Shown one piece after another: positions 18,065 to 26,348 of a stretch of DNA of 64,000 nt. Below the pieces are notes generated by a model that did no database searches, was not told the DNA's origin, and worked only from the letters and a program-made list of their open reading frames with translations. The DNA lies in the NCBI GenBank assembly GCA_023213235.1, contig CP096137.1, positions 2,342,908-2,406,907 on the forward strand, read 5' to 3'. Source of the stretch: Elusimicrobiota bacterium (GTDB lineage: Bacteria; Elusimicrobiota; Elusimicrobia; UBA1565; UBA9628). Position 1 is the stretch's first letter. Each line of letters starts with the position of its first letter. Made by a program: the position numbers and the translations under genes.

Positions 18065-18070
18065 AGGATA
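18065..18070 (-). promoter_or_regulatory. -10 box for the small ORF and lpxD
   Basis: TATCCT on the minus strand, followed by 6 nt and TTG at 18058. Confidence 0.5.
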
Positions 18071-18138
18071 GCATTTAGCCGGCGGCGGGCGGGGAAGGCG
18101 GCGCGCGAGAGCAACTGGACGCACGCCGGATGAATTGA

Positions 18139-18144
18139 TATTCT
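18139..18144 (+). promoter_or_regulatory. -10 box of the second receiver gene
   Basis: TATTCT, 6 nt before the ATG at 18151. Confidence 0.5.
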
Positions 18145-18150
18145 CGGCCC

Positions 18151-18669
18151 ATGTTCGACCTGCTTCTCGCCGCGGAAGGCCCACGCGATCCGAAGCGGAC
18201 GCCCCTGCCCCGCGAGGACAGGCGCGCGCGGGGAGCCGCCGCCGCGCGGTGCGTGCTCATCATCGACGACAGCGAGGAGGACTACACCCTCCTGCGCGCG
18301 GCGTTCGCCGTCAACGGCTTCGACAACCTGCGCTGGGCGCGCGACGCCGCGCAGGCGCGCGACTATTTCATGGGCCGGCCGCCTTTCTCCGACCGGGCCG
18401 CCAACCCGGTCCCCGACGTCGTGCTGCTCGACATCCAGCTCACGACGGCCGACGGCTTCTCCGTCCTCACCTGGCTGCGGGAACAGGCGCCGGCCGTGCG
18501 CCGCGTGCCCGTCGTCATGCTGACCACCTCCACCGATCCCTCGGAGCGCGCTCGCGCCTACGACATGGGAGCGAACTCCTTCTTGTCCAAGCCGACCGGG
18601 TTCGACGAGCTGAGCGCGACGGTCGGGGACCTCATCGGCTACTGGCTCAAGCGCAACCGCCCGGCCTAG
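18151..18669 (+). CDS. stand-alone response regulator (Rcp1-like receiver)
   Basis: A 172-residue protein made of a basic N-terminal extension of about 32 residues and one receiver domain. The acidic pair is in LIIDDSEED, the phosphoacceptor is in VVLLDIQLTTADGF, the conserved threonine region is VVMLTTSTD, and the lysine is in FLSKPTGFDEL. The LLDIQL and SKPTGFDEL features match the Rcp1 type that works in phosphorelays without an output domain. No histidine kinase is adjacent. Its 3' end overlaps the convergent neighbour by 4 bp. Confidence 0.88.
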   Translation: MFDLLLAAEGPRDPKRTPLPREDRRARGAAAARCVLIIDDSEEDYTLLRAAFAVNGFDNLRWARDAAQARDYFMGRPPFSDRAANPVPDVVLLDIQLTTADGFSVLTWLREQAPAVRRVPVVMLTTSTDPSERARAYDMGANSFLSKPTGFDELSATVGDLIGYWLKRNRPA

Positions 18670-19229
18670 TCCTCGAACAGCTCGGGCGTGAGGATCGGCT
18701 GGCGATTGAGCAGGTACTCGATCGTGCCGAGCCGGTCCTCATGATAGAACTCGACCTGCTCCAGGCCGATCTCCGCCTTGCCGATCTTCTCTCCGCCGGA
18801 GTCGGCGCCGCCGCGCCGGACCTTCACGTACTCGTAGCCGGAGACGAGCAAGGTCTTCTCGTCCTTCCATGCGAGCTTCGCGCCCTTGCCCCAGGAAAGG
18901 ACGCGCACCGCGGCGAACTTGCCTTTGCGCCAGAACACGATCCCGTTGGACAGCGCGACCGCGGCGTGGACGGAGTCCGGCGACCACGCGCACGGGTCGT
19001 TCTCGGCCGCGACGCGCCAGCCGAACTCGCGGACGCCGTGGTTCTTGTCGTCCAGGATTGCGAAGCGCGAGCGCCAGATGCCGTGCCCCTGGGAGACGTC
19101 CATCTGGCCGAAGAAGACGAGCTTGAGCCGGCCGTCGGGCGACGGCTCCTGCGCGGCCCAGCCGTCCTTCACGTGGACCGCCTTGAGCACGGCCTTCTTC
19201 ACCGCCGCGTCCTTGATCTCCTTGGGCAT
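18666..19229 (-). CDS. hypothetical protein, possible beta-propeller fragment
   Basis: A 187-residue protein without a signal peptide. It has WD40/TolB-like blade fragments such as AWSPDSVHAAVAL followed by IVFWRKGKF, and SPDGRLKLVFFG near the start. It is too short for a full propeller. The C-terminus is acidic and ends TPELFED. I do not recognise a family. The ATG at 19229 lies 6 nt after TTAAAT on the minus strand, consistent with its own leaderless transcript. Confidence 0.6.
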   Translation of the reverse strand: MPKEIKDAAVKKAVLKAVHVKDGWAAQEPSPDGRLKLVFFGQMDVSQGHGIWRSRFAILDDKNHGVREFGWRVAAENDPCAWSPDSVHAAVALSNGIVFWRKGKFAAVRVLSWGKGAKLAWKDEKTLLVSGYEYVKVRRGGADSGGEKIGKAEIGLEQVEFYHEDRLGTIEYLLNRQPILTPELFED

Positions 19230-19281
19230 GGCATGATTTAACCAGAAAGAGGCGCGGACGAGAACCCGTCCGACGGGCGGG

Positions 19282-20531
19282 CTAACGCCCCAGCAACGCG
19301 AGAAGCCCGGTCTTCGTGAGCTGGTAGTCCCGCCGGCGGTCCGCGTAGAGCATCTTGTAGCTCAAGGCTCTTTGCGCGGCCCCGAGGGCGTCGGGGGAAT
19401 TCTTGACCCCGCGCTCGTACTCGTCGAGGGTCCGGGCGAGGTACTTCGAACCCTGCGCGATGCGCTCCTCGGCGTAGTGGACGAGTTCGTGATCGTGCTT
19501 GAGGTCTTCCTTGGCGACGCGCACCTCGGCGTCGAGCGCGAGCTCGCGCTGGACCCGCTGGCGCCCGACGCCCTCCTCCCGCAGGCGCAGCGCGGCCGCT
19601 TCCGACGTCGACCGGAGGCCGTCGAACAGGAAGAAGTTCAGCCTGGCTCCGACCGCCTTGTCGAGGCGGTCCCGCCGGGTCTGATACTCGCGCTCGCGCA
19701 AGGTATAGAGGTAATAGCCGCCGTAGAGATCGAGCTCCGGCTGCCACCACCGGCCGGCGCGCAGGCGCTCCACGCCGAGAGCTTTTCCGCGAGCCGCCAT
19801 GTCGCTCGCGTCCGGGTGGGAGCCGGGCTCGAACGGAGCCGACAGGAGGGATTCGTCGTGCTCGTGGCCCACGGTTTCCGGGGTTCTGAATTTCGACTCG
19901 AGCGGCATGCCCAGCGCGGCGGAGAGCTCGATCTCGAGCAGGAGGGCGGCGTGCGTCAGGCTCTCGCGCTCCTCGCGCAGCTGCGACCGGTGAATCTCGA
20001 ACTCGAGGCGGTCCGTGTCGGTGGCGAGCCCCCGGCTGACCCGCCGCGCGGCGACCGCGAGCGTCTTCTCGTTCTGCTCCAGCGCCTCGACGACGATCCG
20101 GACCTTCTCCCGCGTCGAGACGAGCCGCCAATACGCGCTTCGCGCTCCCGCGAGCTCGGCGGCGGCCGTCCTGCGCGCGTCGGCCCCCGCGGCTTGGATC
20201 TGAAGCTCGCGTCCCGATTCCTCCAGCCGGTCTCGTCCGCCGCGGAAGACGTTGACCTTGGCCTCCAGGTGCCCGTAGGGCTGGCTCTTCGGGTCGTGCG
20301 TGCCCGTCTTGAAGCGCTCCGCCCCGGCCTCGCCCGACAAGGTCGGCAGGAACGAGCGGCCCAGCGACCCGGTCCGAGCCCGGGCCGAGTCGACGAGGCG
20401 CTCCGCCCCGGAGACCGCGCGGTTCTTCTCCGCGACGAGCCGCGGCAGATCCTCGAACGTCACCTCGACCTCCGTTTGAGCGCGGGCGGGGAGGCGCCCG
20501 TCAAGAGGAGCACGGCCAGCAGGCGGCGCAT
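19282..20531 (-). CDS. CusC/CzcC-type outer-membrane efflux protein, frameshifted in sequence
   Basis: TolC-family channel of the heavy-metal group, last gene of the metal-efflux operon. The restored N-terminus is a signal peptide (MRRLLAVLLLTGASPARAQ) followed by TFEDLPRLVAEKNRAV. The body is long amphipathic coiled coil with the repeat-joining segment ARLNFFLFDGLRS. The break is in the G run 20488-20491; one base gives 416 residues. The start follows the His-rich protein stop by one base. It presumably docks with the CusA-like pump upstream, though no adaptor gene is present. Confidence 0.82.
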
Positions 20532-20532
20532 G

Positions 20533-20979
20533 CTAATCCAGGTTGTCGAAGGCGGCCAGCAGTTCCCGGTCGCCTTCCTTGAAGACCGCGTCGATGTTGA
20601 ACGGCTTGGTCCCGGCCTTGGGAGCCTTGCCCTTGAACGCGCCGTCCTCGAGGGCGAGCGTGAACGGCGTCTTGCTCGTCTTCTTTTTCTTGTGCGTTTC
20701 CAGCACGGCCTTGGCGGTCTTCGCGAAGCGCGCCGGGTCGAGCGGCTTCATGTCCTTGTCGTAGAGATACACGCGGACGACGCCGTCCTCGGTGCGCGTG
20801 AGCTCGGCCTTGTAGATCAGCGCGGCCTTCGGGCCGAGCTTGGCCTCCTTGGCCAGCACGACCGCGGTCATGACGCCGCCCATCCTGCCGGCGTCGGTCG
20901 TCTTCGGGCCGTGGCCCTCGTCGTGGGCGAAGGCGGGCAAGGACAGCGACGCGGCGAGCAGAACTCCGAGGTATCTCAT
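20533..20979 (-). CDS. exported His-containing protein of the metal-efflux operon
   Basis: A 148-residue protein with a signal peptide (MRYLGVLLAASLSLPAFA) and a mature N-terminus HDEGHGP that could bind Cu or Zn. A lysine-rich single domain of beta character follows. It overlaps the stop of the CusA-like gene (ATGA). I recognise no named family. The position suggests a periplasmic metal-binding helper, perhaps compensating for the absent CusB and CusF, but this is inference. Confidence 0.65.
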   Translation of the reverse strand: MRYLGVLLAASLSLPAFAHDEGHGPKTTDAGRMGGVMTAVVLAKEAKLGPKAALIYKAELTRTEDGVVRVYLYDKDMKPLDPARFAKTAKAVLETHKKKKTSKTPFTLALEDGAFKGKAPKAGTKPFNIDAVFKEGDRELLAAFDNLD

Positions 20980-23900
20980 AGCATGTCTCCTTTCGCGGCT
21001 TTTTCGGCTTCTTCCTTCTCCAGAGCGATGAGCGCTTCCGCGGGCCCCCGCCCGTAGCGCAGGAACACGGCGGGGGTCACGAAGATGTCGAGCAAGGTGG
21101 ACGAGAACAGGCCGCCCACGATGACGACGGCGACCGGGTAGAGAATCTCCTTGCCGGGGTCGCCCTTCGAGAGCAGCAGCGGCACGAGCGCCAGCGCCGC
21201 GGTGAGCGCCGTCATCAGTACGGGCACGAGCCGCTCGAGGGAGCCGCGCACGATCATCTTCTCGCCGAACTCCTCGCCTTCCTCCTTCATCAGGTGGATG
21301 TAGTGGCTGATCATCATGATGCCGTTGCGGCTGGCGATGCCGCACAGCGTGATGAAGGCGATCAAGGTCGCCACCGAGAGCGTGCGCTCCGTCAGCCAGA
21401 TCGCCCAGAGGCTGCCGATCAGCGCGAGCGGAACGTTGAGCATGATCTGGAGCGCCAGGATCGACGACTTGAAATGGGCGTACAGCACGACGAATATCCC
21501 GGCCAGCGACGCGAGCCCGAGCAGGAGCAGCAGCCGCGACGCCTTCTGCTGACTTTCGAACTGCCCGCCGTATGAGATGAAGTAGCCCTCCGGCAGGCGG
21601 ACCTTCGCCGCGACCTTCTCCTGGATCTCCTCGATGAGGCCGCCGAGGTCGCGCCCGTGGGAGTTGGCCGAGACCACGATGCGCCGCTGCATGCTCTCGC
21701 GGTTGATCATGTTGGGCCCGGTTCCCGCGTACACCTCGGCCAGGTCGCCGACCGTCGCGAGGCGCCCGTTCGGCAAAGTCTTGACCACGGTCGCCTCGAT
21801 GGCCTCGGGGTCGGCGCGCGACTTGTCGTCGAGGCGCATGAAGATGTCGTAGATGCGCTGGCGCTCGAGCACCGTGCCCACGGCCTCGCCGTTGAGCGCC
21901 ATCTCGAGGTCCGCCGCGAGCGCGCCCGGGCGCATCGCCAGGCTCGCCGCCGCCTCCCGGTCCACCGCGATCTTGAGCTGGGGGATCAGCACGAGAGGCT
22001 CGAGCGACAGATCGACGACGCCCGGAACCTCCCGGAGCACGGCCTCGACCTCCGCGCCGAGGCGGCGGAGCTCGCTGAGCTCCGGCCCCGACACCTTGAT
22101 CGCGATCTGCGCGCGCACGCCGGACAGAAGATGGTCGAGGCGGTGGCTGATGGGCTGGCCGATGTTGACCGAGACGTCGCCGGCCTTTTCCACGCTCGCG
22201 CGGATGTCCTGGAGAACCTGGTCGCGGGGGCGACCGCCTTCCTTGAAGTCGACGTCGATCTCGCTCCAATGCACGCCCTCGGCGTGCTCGTCGAGCTCGG
22301 CGCGGCCGGTGCGGCGGATGGTGGACTTGACCTCGGGCACCGACAGCATGGCCGCCTCGATGCGCAGGCCGAGCGAGTCGGAGGCCGCGAGCGAAATCCC
22401 CGGCGCGGCCGCGATGCCGATCGTGGCCGTGCCCTCGTTGAAGGCCGGCAGGAAATTGCGCCCCATGAACGGCAGCAGCGCCAGCGACGCCAGGAGCAGC
22501 GCCGCGCAGCCCCCGAGCAGTGCGTTCGGCCTGCGGATCGTGGCGGCCAGAAGCCTCCGGTCCCAGCTCTTGAGCTTGCGGACGACCGCGCCGTCCTCGT
22601 GCCGCGCGATCGACTTGGCGTTGGGGAGAAGGTAGGAGCAGAGAGCGGGCGTCACGGTCAGGGAAACGACCAGCGAGGCGAGCAACGACACGATGTAGGC
22701 CACGCCGAGCGGCGCGAAGAGCCTGCCCTCGATGCCGCCGAGCGCGAAGAGCGGGAGGAAGACGAGCACGACGATGATCGTCGAGAACACGATCGAGTTG
22801 CGGACCTCGGAGGAGGCCTCGTAGACGACGCGCAGCGAGCTCTTCGGCTCCCCGGCCGCCTTGTTCTCGCGCAGGCGGCGGAAGACGTTCTCGACGTCGA
22901 CGATCGCGTCGTCGACGAGCTCGCCGATCGCGACGGCCAGGCCGCCGAGGGTCATGGTGTTGATGCCGAGGCCCATCAGCTTGAAGATGATGGCGCTGAT
23001 CAGCAGGGAGAGCGGGATGGCGACCAAGGTGATCGCCGTCGTGCGCAGGTTGACGAGGAACAGGAAGAGAATCACGGCGACCATGATCGCGCCGTCTCGC
23101 AAGGCCTCCTCGACGTTCGAGACGGCGGACTCGATGAACCGGGACTGCTTGAACAGGTCGCCCTCGAGCTTCGCTCCGGGCGGCAGGCCCTTCCGCAGCT
23201 CGAGGATCATCGCGTCGATCCGGCGCGTGAGCTCGATCGTGCCCGCCCCGGGCTGCTTCTGGATCGTCATGACGACCGCGTGCTTGCCGTTGACGCTGGC
23301 CTCGCCGCGCTTGAGCTTCGCGCCGACGCGGACCTCGGCGACGTCCTTGACGAGCACCGGGCGGCCCAGGTGCATGCCGACCGGCGACTCCTCGATCTCC
23401 TCCGCCGACTCGGCTCGGGCCAGCGGGCGGATCAGGAACTCCTTGTCGCCGACGTCGATGAAGCCGCCGGTCGTGTTCTCGCTGATCTCGGAGAGCGAGC
23501 GCTTGAGGTCCTCGAGCGAGATGCCTTTGCGCTGGAGACGGTCACCGGAGACGAGGATTTGGTACTGCTTGACCTGTCCGCCCATCACGACCACCTGGCT
23601 GATCCCCGGGATGGTCATGAGCCGCGGGCGCACCACCCAGTCCGCCAGCGTGCGCAGCTCCATCGGGCTGACGGCGCCGTCCGGGCTCGTGAGCCCGACG
23701 AACTGGATCTCGCCCATGATCGAGCTGACGGGCCCCATGATCGGGACCATGCCCGCGGGCAGGGAATCCTTGACGAGTTGCAGGCGCTCGGAGACGAGCT
23801 GACGGTTGCGGAAGATCTCGGTGCCCCAGTCGAACTCGACATGGACGATCGAGATGCCGATGCCGCTCGAGGAGCGCACGCGGACCACGCCGGGAGTGCC

Positions 23901-24122
23901 GTTGAGCGCCGCCTCGATCGGGTACGTGACGAGGGTCTCGACCTCTTCGGGCGCCAGGCCGTGGGCCTCCGTCAAAATGGCCACGGTCGGCCGGTTGAGG
24001 TCCGGGAACACGTCGACCGGCAGCCGCGAGGCGACCCACGCCCCGTAGGCCGAGAGAACGGCGGCCAGGGCGAGGACGGCGAAGCGGCGGTTCAGCGAGA
24101 AACGAATGATGGCGTCGAGCAT
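20976..24122 (-). CDS. heavy-metal RND efflux pump (CusA/CzcA type)
   Basis: A 1048-residue inner-membrane proton antiporter of the HME-RND family. Its landmarks are the N-terminal IIRFSLNRRFAVLALA, RLPVDVFPDLNRP near residue 45, GELVDDAIVDVENVFRRL in TM4 and LCGIASRNGIMMISHY in the second half, all typical of CzcA/CusA. Substrate specificity (Cu/Ag against Co/Zn/Cd) cannot be set from sequence alone. Preferred start is ATG at 24122, 8 residues inside the longest frame. It is flanked by two His-rich proteins and a CusC-like channel, but there is no adaptor. Confidence 0.93.
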   Translation of the reverse strand: MLDAIIRFSLNRRFAVLALAAVLSAYGAWVASRLPVDVFPDLNRPTVAILTEAHGLAPEEVETLVTYPIEAALNGTPGVVRVRSSSGIGISIVHVEFDWGTEIFRNRQLVSERLQLVKDSLPAGMVPIMGPVSSIMGEIQFVGLTSPDGAVSPMELRTLADWVVRPRLMTIPGISQVVVMGGQVKQYQILVSGDRLQRKGISLEDLKRSLSEISENTTGGFIDVGDKEFLIRPLARAESAEEIEESPVGMHLGRPVLVKDVAEVRVGAKLKRGEASVNGKHAVVMTIQKQPGAGTIELTRRIDAMILELRKGLPPGAKLEGDLFKQSRFIESAVSNVEEALRDGAIMVAVILFLFLVNLRTTAITLVAIPLSLLISAIIFKLMGLGINTMTLGGLAVAIGELVDDAIVDVENVFRRLRENKAAGEPKSSLRVVYEASSEVRNSIVFSTIIVVLVFLPLFALGGIEGRLFAPLGVAYIVSLLASLVVSLTVTPALCSYLLPNAKSIARHEDGAVVRKLKSWDRRLLAATIRRPNALLGGCAALLLASLALLPFMGRNFLPAFNEGTATIGIAAAPGISLAASDSLGLRIEAAMLSVPEVKSTIRRTGRAELDEHAEGVHWSEIDVDFKEGGRPRDQVLQDIRASVEKAGDVSVNIGQPISHRLDHLLSGVRAQIAIKVSGPELSELRRLGAEVEAVLREVPGVVDLSLEPLVLIPQLKIAVDREAAASLAMRPGALAADLEMALNGEAVGTVLERQRIYDIFMRLDDKSRADPEAIEATVVKTLPNGRLATVGDLAEVYAGTGPNMINRESMQRRIVVSANSHGRDLGGLIEEIQEKVAAKVRLPEGYFISYGGQFESQQKASRLLLLLGLASLAGIFVVLYAHFKSSILALQIMLNVPLALIGSLWAIWLTERTLSVATLIAFITLCGIASRNGIMMISHYIHLMKEEGEEFGEKMIVRGSLERLVPVLMTALTAALALVPLLLSKGDPGKEILYPVAVVIVGGLFSSTLLDIFVTPAVFLRYGRGPAEALIALEKEEAEKAAKGDML

Positions 24123-24155
24123 CGGGCTCCCTTGCGGCGCGCGCAAGACCGGCGG

Positions 24156-24581
24156 TCAGCGAGTTTCGGGACGAGGCGGGGACGACCGTCCGAGGCGGGA
24201 GTTAGGCGGGGGAGCGCGCCCGGCGGAGGAAGACGAGACGAAACACGTCGATCGAAGCGGCGGCGGATCGAGGGCCGCCGAGGCCGGAGGGCGAGGCAGG
24301 GTCGCGTCCGCGGACGCCGGCGCCTCGGCGGCGGGACGCTCGAGGCGCGGGCCCGGGGCGAACGTCACGCCGGGCGCGGCGATGCGCGCGACGTCGTCGG
24401 TGTGGCGAAGAGCGTCCTCGTCGTGATGGTCCGCGGCCTCGTGCTCGTGCGCGTGGACGGTCCCGTCGTCGTGGCCGTGGACATGCGCCGAGTCGACCGC
24501 GTGGACGAGCGCGAGCGTCCCGACGGGGCAGAAGGCCGCGATGAAGACGGCGACGCTCATGAACGTCCGGGCGAGGCTCAC
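24156..24581 (-). CDS. His-rich membrane-anchored protein heading the metal-efflux operon
   Basis: A 141-residue protein. A hydrophobic N-terminus (MSLARTFMSVAVFIAAFCPVG) precedes a stretch with about ten histidines and many Asp/Glu (for example HVHGHDDGTVHAHEHEAADHH), then a Pro/Ala/Arg-rich tail. The His cluster suggests divalent-metal binding outside the inner membrane. The start is GTG at 24581, fixed by TATAAC 6 nt upstream; a longer frame to 24608 lacks a promoter. It is the first gene of the cusA-like operon. No enzyme domain is visible. Confidence 0.65.
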   Translation of the reverse strand: MSLARTFMSVAVFIAAFCPVGTLALVHAVDSAHVHGHDDGTVHAHEHEAADHHDEDALRHTDDVARIAAPGVTFAPGPRLERPAAEAPASADATLPRPPASAALDPPPLRSTCFVSSSSAGRAPPPNSRLGRSSPPRPETR

Positions 24582-24587
24582 GACACC

Positions 24588-24593
24588 GTTATA
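24588..24593 (-). promoter_or_regulatory. -10 box of the metal-efflux operon
   Basis: TATAAC on the minus strand, then 6 nt, then the GTG at 24581. I see no clear metal-regulator operator beside it. Confidence 0.5.
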
Positions 24594-24679
24594 CCAGAAG
24601 AGTCCCATTACGGCAAGTGGCGGCCCTCACCGGCTCGTCCTCAACCAACTTTTAATTGGCGCGCCCCGCGTCCCGGCGC

Positions 24680-24685
24680 TATACT
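24680..24685 (+). promoter_or_regulatory. -10 box of the lipoprotein gene
   Basis: TATACT, 6 nt before the ATG at 24692. Confidence 0.6.
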
Positions 24686-24691
24686 GGCCGG

Positions 24692-25462
24692 ATGAAACGA
24701 GCCCTCCCGCTTGCCGCCGTCCTCGCCGTCTCGACGGCCTGCTCGCACCACCGGCCGGCGTCCGCGCCTTCGAATGAGGGCGCGCTGCGCCCGCCCGTCG
24801 CCGACGAGGCGCACGGGATGCGCGGCGCGGATCGCGAGGCCGCCCTGCTGGTCCAGCGGTCCCATTATCAGAACGTGCTCGACGCCTACGGCCCGCTCGT
24901 GCTCGAGGGCGTCGACTGGAAGGATCCGAAGAAGCCGGCGCGCTGCGAGATCACGGTGACCTTGCCGGAGACCGGCTACCGCGAGGGCTCCTTCGTCGAC
25001 GGCCTCCCGGTGCGCCGCGCCCAGCCGGTCGTGTTCAACCGTTTCCAGCAGCAGGTCGTCGAAGGGCTCACTCGCTGCGGAAGCGAGATGGCCTTCACGT
25101 CGCGGACTTGGACGGGGCTCCAAGACTCGGCGCGCGCGCTCGTCCTGAAAAATTCCGGGACGACGTTCTGCCTGAAGGACGAGGACTGCTACGGCGTCGA
25201 GATCCTCGACCCGTGCGGCGGGCGTCCGGCGCAGAAGGTCTTCGGCTCCGACTCGACGGACCCCGTCTTCTTCATCGCCTACCGGAAGTTCATGCCGGTG
25301 CTGCTCGTCAACGTCGCCCAGCAGGCCCACGGCGCGGCCGCCCGCTTGGGGAAGACGCACCCCGATCACGGCGCCCCGCGCGGCTGTCCGATGAGGCACT
25401 GGGAGGAGCGCCCGCTCGAGGCGGCGTGCGTGCGGAACTCCTGCCGCGCGAAGACGCCTTAG
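24692..25462 (+). CDS. putative lipoprotein, unknown function
   Basis: A 256-residue protein with a lipoprotein signal: MKRALPLAAVLAVSTAC, where the lipobox VSTAC ends at the modified cysteine, followed by SHHRPAS. The mature part has eight or more further cysteines (for instance FCLKDEDCYGVEILDPCGG and CPMRHWEE), which suggests disulfides. I do not recognise the fold. The promoter places the start at 24692 and not at an in-frame ATG upstream. It converges on the amidase gene, 4 bp apart. Confidence 0.65.
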   Translation: MKRALPLAAVLAVSTACSHHRPASAPSNEGALRPPVADEAHGMRGADREAALLVQRSHYQNVLDAYGPLVLEGVDWKDPKKPARCEITVTLPETGYREGSFVDGLPVRRAQPVVFNRFQQQVVEGLTRCGSEMAFTSRTWTGLQDSARALVLKNSGTTFCLKDEDCYGVEILDPCGGRPAQKVFGSDSTDPVFFIAYRKFMPVLLVNVAQQAHGAAARLGKTHPDHGAPRGCPMRHWEERPLEAACVRNSCRAKTP

Positions 25463-25466
25463 CGGC

Positions 25467-26138
25467 TCATTTCCGGGTCAGGGCCGGCTGGTCCAGCCCC
25501 TCGATGATCAGCTGCGCCTGCATCGCCCGGAGCGGGGAGCGGGGGTCCGACGGATCGTCGAAGTTCTTCCCGGGGCACAGCGTGTATTTGTACTGCTGAT
25601 GCCCCCGGATATCCTTGGGCGAGATCTTATGGACGGAGATGAGCCAGCGCAGCAGGGTCTTCAGGCTGGCGACCTGTTCGAGCGGCGGCCGCTGCCGCGA
25701 GAAGTCCCCGAGAAGCACGACGCCGATGCTGCCGCGGTTGTTGCCCTCGGTGTGCGCGCCGAGGCGGTCGACCGGGCGCCCCTGGAAGATGCGCCCCTTC
25801 CAATCGATCATGTAGTGATAGCCGACGTCGCTCCAGCCGCGGACGCGCTTGTGCAGGTCCTGGGCCTTGTGGACGTGGTCGACGGCGGCCTTCCAGCTCG
25901 CCTTGTTCGTCTTGATCGTCTTGACGCCGTCGGTCACGAAATTCGCCGTGTGGTGGACGACGATCCGGGTCTTTTCCTTGTCGAGCGGGATCCGGGCCGC
26001 GTTTTCCGCCTTCCACTCCGTGCGGGAGTGGATGAACGGCTTCAGCGCGTCCTTCGGGCCGATGCCGGCCGCCGGCGGCGGGAACGCGACCGCGAGAAGG
26101 ACCAACGACGTCGCGCCTCGCGGCGTACGGCGGATCAT
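25467..26138 (-). CDS. N-acetylmuramoyl-L-alanine amidase (PGRP/Amidase_2 fold)
   Basis: A 223-residue exported peptidoglycan amidase. A signal peptide region (MIRRTPRGATSLVLLAVAF) precedes the domain. Zinc-site and PGRP landmarks are RIVVHHTAN, GWSDVGYHYMID, IFQGRPVDRLGAHTEGNNRGSIGV and RGHQQYKYTLCPGKN, which supply the two His and one Cys ligands. It should cleave the amide bond between muramic acid and L-alanine of the stem peptide. It is transcribed on the same strand as, and just after, tRNA-His. Confidence 0.9.
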   Translation of the reverse strand: MIRRTPRGATSLVLLAVAFPPPAAGIGPKDALKPFIHSRTEWKAENAARIPLDKEKTRIVVHHTANFVTDGVKTIKTNKASWKAAVDHVHKAQDLHKRVRGWSDVGYHYMIDWKGRIFQGRPVDRLGAHTEGNNRGSIGVVLLGDFSRQRPPLEQVASLKTLLRWLISVHKISPKDIRGHQQYKYTLCPGKNFDDPSDPRSPLRAMQAQLIIEGLDQPALTRK

Positions 26139-26147
26139 GGGGGAAAG

Positions 26148-26224
26148 TGGGGTGACCGAGGGGACTTGAACCCCCGACCTCAGCGTTCACAGCGCTGCGC
26201 TCTAACCAGCTGAGCTACGGCCAC
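26148..26224 (-). tRNA. tRNA-His (GTG anticodon)
   Basis: A full cloverleaf can be drawn. The acceptor stem is GTGGCCG with CGGTCAC, the D-arm GTAGCTCAGCTGGTTAGAGC, and the anticodon stem CAGCG with loop CTGTGAA, giving anticodon GTG. The T-arm is GGGGGTTCAAGTCCCC. CCA is encoded at the 3' end (26148-26150), the discriminator is C, and a G at 26225 can be the -1 guanosine special to tRNA-His. A TATAAT lies about 13 nt upstream on the minus strand. Confidence 0.96.
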
Positions 26225-26276
26225 CGAAGGCCGACATTATAGCACTCCCCGGCGCGTCCGGGCACCGCGCCGATAT

Positions 26277-26290
26277 AGGCCCTTGGGCCT
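26277..26290. promoter_or_regulatory. short palindrome upstream of the TPR gene
   Basis: AGGCCC-TT-GGGCCT is a perfect palindrome about 60 bp upstream of the TPR gene start. An 11 bp direct repeat GCGCCGATATA occurs on either side of it (about 26268 and 26331). The function is unknown. Confidence 0.3.
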
Positions 26291-26336
26291 AGGCCCTGCC
26301 GGGCCCCCGCCCCATGTAGGGGTATCCCGGCGCCGA

Positions 26337-26342
26337 TATACT
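26337..26342 (+). promoter_or_regulatory. -10 box of the TPR gene
   Basis: TATACT, 6 nt before the ATG at 26349. Confidence 0.6.
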
Positions 26343-26348
26343 GAAGTC

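Noticed and set aside
21657..24695. Open frame of 1012 codons on the plus strand
   Set aside because: It lies antisense to the CusA-like gene, which has clear family motifs. The shadow protein is Arg/His/Asp-rich low complexity, as expected from GC-rich antisense frames.
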